Assembly: GCA_002405475.1 (NCBI GenBank)
Contig: DHLX01000018.1
Location: 1-64,000, forward strand
Direction: 5' to 3'
Length of the DNA stretch: 64,000 bases
From: Burkholderiales bacterium UBA4657
GTDB taxonomy: Bacteria > Pseudomonadota > Gammaproteobacteria > Burkholderiales > Burkholderiaceae_E
Every line of letters begins with the position of its first letter. Within the stretch, counting starts at the first letter, position 1. The position numbers were made by a program, and so were the translations under genes. Positions 57,704-64,000 of this stretch are shown in pieces. A model generated the notes under the pieces. The model did not search any database. It saw only the letters and a list, made by a program, of their open reading frames with translations, and was not told the DNA's origin.

Positions 57704-58534
57704 TCAATCCAGAAAAAAATCCGGCAGAAAATTTTTGTTGCCCGGAATGACGGCATAACTGTCAAGCTCGGTAATGCCATGCTGCGCCAGCACTTCATCA
57801 TCAACAAAGAAATTGCCCGTGGTAGTGCGTGCATCACTGGCCAGGATGCAATGAGCCGCATCGGCCATGATCTCGGGCTTGCGTCCCAGTTTGGCATCGA
57901 CGCCGGGAATGACCTGTAATGCGGCAGTGTTGATAATGGTGCGCGGCCACAAGGCATTGACCGCAATGCCATAGGGTCGGAATTCTTCACTATGCCCGAG
58001 CACGCACATGCTCATGCCGTATTTCGCCATGGTGTAAGCCACGTGGTCCTTGAACCATCTGGCCTGCATTGACAAAGGTGGCGATAGCGTCAGGATATGC
58101 GGGTTGCGCCCGGCTTGCGCCGACTGTTTCAGATAGGGTAGGCAGGCCTGGGTGCAGACGTAGGTACCGCGCACATTCACCCCGAACATCAGGTCGAAGC
58201 GTTTCATGGCGGTGTGCTCGGTATTGCTCAGTTGAATCGCCGAGGCATTGTTTACCAGAATATCAATGCCACCAAAATGCTCGGCAGCCTGTTTGACAGC
58301 AGCGGCAACAGCGTTCTCGTCACGAATATCGACCGCCAGCGGCAAAGCGCGGCCACCGGCCTGCTCGATGCCCTGCGCGGCGCTATAAATGGTGCCGGGC
58401 AGTTTTGGGTTCGGCTCGGTGGTCTTGGCGGCAATGACAATATTGGCACCGTCGCGTGCTGCGCGCAGCGCAATGGCTAGCCCTATGCCGCGCGAACCGC
58501 CGGTGATGAATAGGGTTCTCCCGCTCAGGCTCAT
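57704..58534 (-). CDS. Short-chain dehydrogenase (HSDL2-like SDR)
   Basis: SDR of 276 residues, longer than the classical 250, in the style of HSDL2/citronellol-dehydrogenase-like enzymes. Seen: LFITGGSRGIGLAIALRAAR, IVIAAKTTEPNPKLPGTIYS, DILVNNASAIQLSNTEHTAM, ILTLSPPLS with the catalytic Ser, YTMAKYGMSMCVLG with Tyr and Lys, and TTGNFFVDDEVLAQHGI. It is the last gene of the fatty-acid operon and probably reduces or oxidises an acyl-CoA-related substrate. Confidence 0.88.
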   Translation of the reverse strand: MSLSGRTLFITGGSRGIGLAIALRAARDGANIVIAAKTTEPNPKLPGTIYSAAQGIEQAGGRALPLAVDIRDENAVAAAVKQAAEHFGGIDILVNNASAIQLSNTEHTAMKRFDLMFGVNVRGTYVCTQACLPYLKQSAQAGRNPHILTLSPPLSMQARWFKDHVAYTMAKYGMSMCVLGHSEEFRPYGIAVNALWPRTIINTAALQVIPGVDAKLGRKPEIMADAAHCILASDARTTTGNFFVDDEVLAQHGITELDSYAVIPGNKNFLPDFFLD

Positions 58535-58537
58535 GGT

Positions 58538-59299
58538 TTACTCCCGCTTGGAAAAATCGGGTTTGCGCTTTTCCAGAAACGCGCTCATGGCTTCCTGGGC
58601 GGCCGGGCTGGTCAGCATCTGCCGGAATAATTCGGCTTCTTCGTCCATGCGCGCGAGTAAGGCAGTCTGTTCCTCGGCCTTAAGCAGGCGTTTCGTGGCT
58701 CGTAACGAGGCAGCGGGTTGCTGCGCCAAACGCTCGGCGCGTGCTAGGGCATAGGGCAAGACTTCAGCCGGGGGCAAAACTTTATTGACCAGCCCCATAT
58801 GCAGCGCTTCATCGGCAGCAAAGGGTTCACCAAAGAACAATTTTTCTGCCGCCTGCGCGTGACCCACCAGGCGTGGCAACAGCCAGCTCGAACCCGCCTC
58901 GGGGCACAAACCCAGGTTGACGAAGGGCAAGGCAAACTTCGCGTCATCTGCCGCGTACACCAGATCACAATGCAGCAGTAGCGTGGTACCTATACCTACC
59001 GCAAAACCGTTCACCGCTGCCATCAAGGGTTTTTCGCAGGTGGCCAGACGGCGCAAGAAACCCAGCACCGGGGAATGCTCATCCATCGGCTGTTTCAGAA
59101 AATCTTCCAGATCATTCCCGGCAGTAAAGACCTCGGGCAAACCGTGAATCAACAGCACCTTAACCTCACGCTCGCGCTGCGCCTGGTCGAACGCTGCATT
59201 CAGCGCCTCGTACATGGACAGCGACAAAGCATTTTTCTTCTCAGGGCGCGCCAAACCTAGGCGCAACACGCCCGCGCTCAGCATAATCTGTACCGTCAC
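58538..59299 (-). CDS. Enoyl-CoA hydratase/isomerase family protein
   Basis: Crotonase-fold protein of 253 residues. Seen: VLRLGLARPEKKNALSLSMY, VFTAGNDLEDFLKQPMDEHS (oxyanion-hole Gly-Asn-Asp), KPLMAAVNGFAVGIGTTLLL, HCDLVYAADDAKFALPFVNL and GLCPEAGSSWLLPRLVGHAQ with the Glu that acts in this family. It starts at GTG. It stands 3 bp before the SDR gene in the operon and should act in the hydration step of beta-oxidation or as an isomerase for unsaturated chains. Confidence 0.9.
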   Translation of the reverse strand: MTVQIMLSAGVLRLGLARPEKKNALSLSMYEALNAAFDQAQREREVKVLLIHGLPEVFTAGNDLEDFLKQPMDEHSPVLGFLRRLATCEKPLMAAVNGFAVGIGTTLLLHCDLVYAADDAKFALPFVNLGLCPEAGSSWLLPRLVGHAQAAEKLFFGEPFAADEALHMGLVNKVLPPAEVLPYALARAERLAQQPAASLRATKRLLKAEEQTALLARMDEEAELFRQMLTSPAAQEAMSAFLEKRKPDFSKRE

Positions 59300-59308
59300 C
59301 TTGGGCTC

Positions 59309-60505
59309 CTACACGTTTTCAAATATGCCGGCCGCCCCCATGCCGGTGCCGATGCACATGCTGACCATGGCATATTGGGCTTGACGGCGGCGCATGCCGT
59401 AAATGGCAGTACAGGCGCGTATGGCACCCGTGGCTCCCAGCGGGTGCCCGAGGGCAATGGCACCGCCCAGGGGGTTCAACACGTCTGGGTTCAGCCCCAG
59501 GTCTTTGATGACTGCCAGCGCCTGCGCGGCAAAGGCTTCGTTCAGCTCGATCCAGCCCATATCATCAAGCTTCAAACCGGTTTTATCGAGCACCGCCGGT
59601 ATGGCCGCTTTGGGGCCGATGCCCATGATTTCGGGCGGCACTCCCTTGACCGCAAAACCGGCAAAACGTGCCAGCGGTTTCAGGGCGAATTGCTTGAGGA
59701 TTTTTTCGCTGACTAAAATCAAGGCACCGGCACCGTCCGACATTTGCGAACTATTGCCCGCCGTGACCGAACCTTTGGCCGCGAAAGCCGGTTTAAGTTT
59801 GGCCAGCGACTGAAGATTGGTATCGGCGCGTGGGCCTTCGTCAATGAGCGCCTGGCGGGTTTTAATCTCTAGCTCAGCGCTACCCAGTGTGGGAAATTGC
59901 TCGACGATATTGACAGGACAAATTTCTTCCCTGAATTCACCGGCCTCAATAGCACGCAAGGCTTTTTGATGTGACTGCAAGGCAAACTGGTCTTGTGCTT
60001 CACGCGATATTTTCCATTGCTCGGCGACTTTTTCTGCCGTCATGCCCATGCCATAAGCCATGCCGATATTTTCGTCTTTGGCAACAATGTGCGGGTTGAA
60101 AGAAGGGTGAAAACCGCCCATGGGCACCATGCTCATGCTTTCGGTTCCAGCGGCAATCATGACATCGGCCTCGCCGACACGTATGCGGTCGGCAGCCATG
60201 GAAATAGCCGTCATGCCCGAGGCGCAAAAACGGTTGATGGTGACACCGCCGACGCTGTTCGGCAGCCCTGCCAGCAGGACGGCAATACGCGCCACGTTAA
60301 AGCCTTGCTCGCTCTCAGGCATGGCGCAGCCGACAATGGCATCATCAATCAGCACTGGGTCGAGGCCAGGCACCTGCGCCAGCGCGGCTTGTAAGGCGCA
60401 CACCAGCAAGTCATCAGGGCGGGTATTTTTGAACATGCCACGCGGCGCTTTGCCAATGGGGGTACGAGCCGCGGCGACAATATAGGCGTCTTGTAGTGCT
60501 TTCAT
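59309..60505 (-). CDS. fadA: Acetyl-CoA acyltransferase (thiolase)
   Basis: Thiolase of 398 residues that cleaves 3-ketoacyl-CoA in the last step of beta-oxidation. Seen: AYIVAAARTPIGKAPRGMFK, GGVTINRFCASGMTAISMAA with the nucleophilic Cys, AAGTESMSMVPMGGFHPSFN, GGAIALGHPLGATGAIRACT with His, and AMVSMCIGTGMGAAGIF with the second Cys. It is followed by the hydratase gene and preceded by the FadN-like gene 24 bp away, forming a typical operon. Confidence 0.94.
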   Translation of the reverse strand: MKALQDAYIVAAARTPIGKAPRGMFKNTRPDDLLVCALQAALAQVPGLDPVLIDDAIVGCAMPESEQGFNVARIAVLLAGLPNSVGGVTINRFCASGMTAISMAADRIRVGEADVMIAAGTESMSMVPMGGFHPSFNPHIVAKDENIGMAYGMGMTAEKVAEQWKISREAQDQFALQSHQKALRAIEAGEFREEICPVNIVEQFPTLGSAELEIKTRQALIDEGPRADTNLQSLAKLKPAFAAKGSVTAGNSSQMSDGAGALILVSEKILKQFALKPLARFAGFAVKGVPPEIMGIGPKAAIPAVLDKTGLKLDDMGWIELNEAFAAQALAVIKDLGLNPDVLNPLGGAIALGHPLGATGAIRACTAIYGMRRRQAQYAMVSMCIGTGMGAAGIFENV

Positions 60506-60529
60506 TTCATTCTCCTGGGTGCCGGTGAG

Positions 60530-62917
60530 TTAATTGCGCACCGGCTTGCCGGTTTGCAACATGCCCATGATGCGTTCTTGTGTTTTGGGATGGCCGAGTA
60601 AGGCACAAAAATGTTTGCGTTCCAGCGCCATTAAGGTGGCTTCATCGACCAGTGAGCCTGCTTCGACTTCACCGCCACACATCACCTCGGCTATTTTGCT
60701 GGCAATAAAATGATCATGGGCGCTGATGAAACCGCCGTCGCGCATATTCACCAGGGTGGTTTTAATCGTCGCCAGCCCGGAACGACCTAATACCGGGAAT
60801 GTCGTGCGTAGCGGTGGCCGGTAGCCTTGCTGATATAAGGCTTTGGCACTGTCAATGGCGACCTGCAATAATTCATGCCCATGCAAAACAATGGCATCGC
60901 TGGGCAGCAAGTAGCCGATGGCACGATTGTCGTAAGCCGACTTGCCCACCGTGGCCATGGCTGCAGCCTGAAAATATTTTTTCAGGAAATGCATCAGGTC
61001 GCCGCCTTCGGCCTGCTCGGCGGCGCGCCGTGCCAGGTAGGTCAACCCACCGGCGCCCGGTAATAATCCGACGCCAATCTCGACCAGCCCCATATAACTT
61101 TCCAGATGCGCTACGCGCTTGCTGCAATAGACACTGAGCTCGGTACCACCGCCCAGGGCTATGCCGGCAATGGCCGCTACCGTCGGCACCTGGGCATAGC
61201 GCAGGGTCAGCATGACGTCCTGCAATTGTTTCTCAATCGGCTCTATGGCTTTCGGCCCGCCTTGCATGAAGGCGGGCAACATCGACTGCAAATCGGCGCC
61301 GGCGGAAAAAGCACCACCGCTGAGTGAACCCGGTTGCCAGATAACCAGCCCCTGATAATGCTGTTCGGCCAGTTGCACCGCCTTGACCAGACCGGTCATG
61401 ACACCCGGACCTATGGTGTTCATTTTGGTTTTGAACGAGGCAATCAGCACTTCCTGATCCAGCGTCCACAAACGCAGGCTGTCATCTTCATGCAGCGTGG
61501 TTCCGGCCTTTGTCGGGTCAGGCGGCGCGCTGCCCAATACACTTTGCTTGAAAATCTGGCGTGCATAGACGGGTAATTCGCTACGGGGTATGTAAGTTTT
61601 TTTCGCCGCACTGTAAGAACCTGCGGGCGTATGCACTGCCTCAATTTCATGCACCCAGGCTGGCAGGGGCGCGCCACATAGCGCTTTACCCGCGGCTATG
61701 TCTTCGCTAATCCACTGTGCCATCTGCTTCCAGCCCGCGGCCTGCCAGGTTTCAAACGGGCCTTCGTTCCAGCCAAAGCCCCAGCGAATGGCAAAGTCAA
61801 GGTCACGCGCATGGTCGGCAATATCGGCCAGATGCAGCGCGACGTAGTGCCAGACATCGCGGAAAATGCCCCAGATAAATTGCGCTTGCGGGTTGCTCGA
61901 TTCGCGCAGTAACCTAAACCGTTCCGGCGCGGGCTTTTTGAGTATGCGCTCGACAATGGGGTCAGCGGCACCGCCGCCTGCTACATAGTCGCCCTGGGTC
62001 GGGTCAAGACGCAAAATATCTTTGCCCACTTTTTTATAAAACCCGGCGCCGGTTTTCTGACCTAAAGCGCCTTGCTGCACCAAAGCCTGCAGGGCCGGTG
62101 GCGTGGCATAACTGGCAGCAAACGGGTCTTTGTCCAAAGGCAAAGTGTCCTGCATGGTTTTAATCACATGCGCCATGGTATCGAGCCCGACCACATCAGC
62201 GGTACGAAAGGTGGCCGACTTGGCGCGCCCGAGCTTCGTGCCGGTCAGGTCATCGACCACGTCATAGGTCAGGCCGTATTTTTCTGCCTCTTTGATAACC
62301 GCCAGAATGGAAAAAATACCAACACGGTTGGCGACAAAGTTAGGGGTGTCTTTGGCGCGCACCACGCCCTTGCCCAGGGTGCGGGTCAAAAAAGTTTCAA
62401 GCTGGTCGAGTATGCCGGCTTGCGTCGCAGCCGTAGGAATCAGCTCAACCAGATGCATATAGCGCGGTGGGTTGAAAAAATGTACACCACAAAAACGCTG
62501 CTTGAGCTCGGCATCAAAACCCTCACTCAAGGCCGTAATCGACAGCCCCGAAGTATTCGAGGCAAAAATGGTATGTACGCCGAGATAGGGCGTGACTTTT
62601 TTATACAAGTCATGTTTCCAGTCCATGCGCTCGGCAATGGCCTCAATCACCAGGTCGCAGTCTTTGAGCCAGTTCAGATGTTCTTCATAATTCGCGGCCT
62701 GGATATAAGCGGCATCGTTGGCATCGCCCAGTGGCGCCGGGTTCAATTTTTTCAGGTTCTCAATGGCTTTCAGGGCAATACCACTTTTAGGGCCTTCTTT
62801 GGCCGGCAGATCAAACAAGATTACCGGTACACGCGCGTTGACACAATGCGCGGCAATTTGCGCGCCCATGACCCCGGCACCGAGCACCGCCACTTTTTTA
62901 ATATGAAAATTCTGCAT
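60530..62917 (-). CDS. 3-hydroxyacyl-CoA dehydrogenase/enoyl-CoA hydratase (FadN-like)
   Basis: Two-domain beta-oxidation enzyme of 795 residues. The N-terminal half is 3-hydroxyacyl-CoA dehydrogenase: VAVLGAGVMGAQIAAHCVNA, DLVIEAIAERMDWKHDLYKK, FASNTSGLSITALS, GVHFFNPPRYMHLVELIPTA. The C-terminal half, from about residue 490, is crotonase-like: GGAFSAGADLQSMLPAFMQG, QVPTVAAIAGIALGGGTELS, VEIGVGLLPGAGGLTYLARR. The order dehydrogenase then hydratase is the reverse of E. coli FadB and matches FadN of Bacillus and many betaproteobacteria. Its stop lies 24 bp before the thiolase gene. Confidence 0.92.
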   Translation of the reverse strand: MQNFHIKKVAVLGAGVMGAQIAAHCVNARVPVILFDLPAKEGPKSGIALKAIENLKKLNPAPLGDANDAAYIQAANYEEHLNWLKDCDLVIEAIAERMDWKHDLYKKVTPYLGVHTIFASNTSGLSITALSEGFDAELKQRFCGVHFFNPPRYMHLVELIPTAATQAGILDQLETFLTRTLGKGVVRAKDTPNFVANRVGIFSILAVIKEAEKYGLTYDVVDDLTGTKLGRAKSATFRTADVVGLDTMAHVIKTMQDTLPLDKDPFAASYATPPALQALVQQGALGQKTGAGFYKKVGKDILRLDPTQGDYVAGGGAADPIVERILKKPAPERFRLLRESSNPQAQFIWGIFRDVWHYVALHLADIADHARDLDFAIRWGFGWNEGPFETWQAAGWKQMAQWISEDIAAGKALCGAPLPAWVHEIEAVHTPAGSYSAAKKTYIPRSELPVYARQIFKQSVLGSAPPDPTKAGTTLHEDDSLRLWTLDQEVLIASFKTKMNTIGPGVMTGLVKAVQLAEQHYQGLVIWQPGSLSGGAFSAGADLQSMLPAFMQGGPKAIEPIEKQLQDVMLTLRYAQVPTVAAIAGIALGGGTELSVYCSKRVAHLESYMGLVEIGVGLLPGAGGLTYLARRAAEQAEGGDLMHFLKKYFQAAAMATVGKSAYDNRAIGYLLPSDAIVLHGHELLQVAIDSAKALYQQGYRPPLRTTFPVLGRSGLATIKTTLVNMRDGGFISAHDHFIASKIAEVMCGGEVEAGSLVDEATLMALERKHFCALLGHPKTQERIMGMLQTGKPVRN

Positions 62918-62934
62918 GGTTTCCTCTATTTTTC

Positions 62935-64000
62935 TTAAAACAATTCTTGCGGCATGGCGAGCAGGTTGGCCACACCCGAACGTGCGGCACGAATGGCAAA
63001 GGCAGTCTCGGGCAGCAGGCGTTGAAAATATAAACGTGCGGTGTGCAGCTTGGCGCTATAAAACGGGTCACCGCTGTTTTGTTTATCCAGGGCAATGCGT
63101 GCCATGCGCGCAAAGAAATAGGCAAATACCAAATGCCCGCAAACGCGCAAATAATCGACCGCTGCGCCTCCTACTTCGTCCTGGCTGCCCATGGCCTTCA
63201 TGCCCAGTTCCATGGTGAGCTTGGTCACCTTGTCACCCAGGTCGGCCAGCGGGTTAATGAATTCCTGCATCTCTTCCTTGACGCCCTCTTCTTCAATGAA
63301 GTCTTGCACCAGTTTGCCAAATTTTTTCAGGCGCGCACCATTGTCCATCAAGACTTTGCGCCCCAGCAAATCGAGCGACTGAATGGTATTGGTACCTTCG
63401 TAAATCATGTTGATGCGCGCATCGCGCACAAACTGTTCCATGCCCCACTCGGCAATATAACCATGGCCGCCATAGACTTGCAGGCAATTGGAAGTCGCTA
63501 TCCAGCCGTTATCGGTCAAAAATGCCTTGGTAATCGGGGTCAGTAAAGCGAGCAGATCAGCGGCTTCTTTGCGTACTTCAGCATCGGGATGATGCAATTC
63601 ACGGTCAATTTGCAAGGCCGCAAAATACGCTAAAGCGCGCCCCCCTTCGACGTAGGCGCGCGCAGTCAATAACATCTTGCGCACGTCGGGGTGCACAATA
63701 ATCGGGTCGGCGGCTTTCTCGGGTGCTTTCACCCCTGACAGGCTACGCATCTGCAAACGGTCTTTGGCATAGACCACGGCATTCTGGTACGCCACCTCAC
63801 TCAAACCTAATGACTGCACCCCCACCGCCAGACGCGCCGCATTCATCATGACAAACATGGCTTGCAGTCCCTTGTTCGGCTCGCCCACCAGCCAGCCTTG
63901 GGCGCCGTCCAGATACATCTGACAGGTGGCATTGGCATGAATGCCCATTTTGTGCTCGATGCCATTGCAATGAATAGGGTTGCGCGCACCCAGACTGCCA
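62935..64000 (-). CDS. Acyl-CoA dehydrogenase, C-terminal part (5' end beyond window)
   Basis: First step of beta-oxidation, FAD-dependent. The frame runs through the right edge of the window, so only about 355 C-terminal residues are seen. Seen: HKMGIHANATCQMYLDGAQG, WLVGEPNKGLQAMFVMMNAA, RLAVGVQSLGLSEVAYQNAV, then YAKDRLQMRSL, ILTARAYVEGGRALAYF-like helical text, and WIATSNCLQVYGGHGYIAEW, GMEQFVRDARINMIYEGTNT with the catalytic Glu region. The extra C-terminal domain after that is typical of the FadE-like long acyl-CoA dehydrogenases that accompany FadN and FadA. Confidence 0.9.
   Translation of the reverse strand, partial: GSLGARNPIHCNGIEHKMGIHANATCQMYLDGAQGWLVGEPNKGLQAMFVMMNAARLAVGVQSLGLSEVAYQNAVVYAKDRLQMRSLSGVKAPEKAADPIIVHPDVRKMLLTARAYVEGGRALAYFAALQIDRELHHPDAEVRKEAADLLALLTPITKAFLTDNGWIATSNCLQVYGGHGYIAEWGMEQFVRDARINMIYEGTNTIQSLDLLGRKVLMDNGARLKKFGKLVQDFIEEEGVKEEMQEFINPLADLGDKVTKLTMELGMKAMGSQDEVGGAAVDYLRVCGHLVFAYFFARMARIALDKQNSGDPFYSAKLHTARLYFQRLLPETAFAIRAARSGVANLLAMPQELF

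Noticed and set aside
1..64000. tRNA or rRNA genes, phage or transposase genes
   Set aside because: I read through the gaps and found no cloverleaf-like or rRNA-like sequence and no transposase or integrase motif; a dedicated tRNA search was not possible here.

Overview
The window looks like a chromosomal segment of a betaproteobacterium, most likely of the order Burkholderiales and possibly near Alcaligenaceae. The evidence is the core-gene set rfaH, apaH, plsC, pyrC', pyrB, pyrR, ruvX, algH, phrB, the moderately high GC, and a heptose gene order like that of Burkholderia capsule loci. Genus assignment is inference. I saw no rRNA, tRNA, CRISPR array or complete insertion sequence.

Region 1 (1-10883, plus strand) is a surface-polysaccharide operon. 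Glycosyltransferase genes come first, then a complete route to a GDP-6-deoxy-heptose: GmhA, HddA, GmhB (here fused to a GT2 glycosyltransferase), HddC, a GDP-mannose-dehydratase-like enzyme and a GDP-fucose-synthase-like reductase. This resembles the wcbJ-wcbK-wcbL-gmhA-wcbM-wcbN block of the Burkholderia 6-deoxy-heptan capsule. One methyltransferase gene in it is off frame at a run of nine C.

Region 2 (10911-36480, minus strand) is a second, convergent polysaccharide operon. Reading leftwards from its start it holds wecB-wecC (UDP-ManNAcA), a dehydrogenase/oxidoreductase fusion, an asparagine-synthase-like amidotransferase, methyltransferases, two heparinase II/III-family proteins, a Wzx flippase, glycosyltransferases, a Wzy-like polymerase, a second dehydrogenase/oxidoreductase fusion, and a wbpV-wbpL-wbpM-like set for a 6-deoxy-HexNAc primer sugar. 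A DUF4143 ATPase gene lies at the junction of the two operons. Upstream of wecB is a JUMPstart/ops element with the full RfaH recruitment core, and an intact rfaH lies 4 kb further on. The operon is therefore probably controlled by RfaH-type antitermination. Between them lies a scar: a dehydrogenase fragment fused to a piece of a second rfaH-like gene, flanked by two copies of the ops leader. The break falls exactly in the ops core.

Region 3 (37588-40603) is a toxin-antitoxin patch: vapBC, a truncated CopG-type antitoxin, a MazF-like pair, and parD with a truncated parE, with apaH among them. Region 4 (40701-47282) is housekeeping: rfaH, an acyltransferase, an operon of pyrimidine genes with ruvX and algH, and the divergent photolyase. 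A prlF-yhaV toxin-antitoxin module follows, bounded by a 48-bp repeat of the photolyase 3' end. Then comes a two-gene module of unknown role, a FAD oxidoreductase and a leucine-carboxyl-methyltransferase-family enzyme.

Region 5 (50917-56389) is a peptide/oligopeptide ABC importer with a divergent binding-protein gene and a fused double-ATPase gene. An MFS transporter follows. Region 6 (57704-64000, minus) is a fatty-acid beta-oxidation operon: acyl-CoA dehydrogenase (cut by the window edge), FadN/FadB-like protein, thiolase, enoyl-CoA hydratase and a short-chain dehydrogenase.
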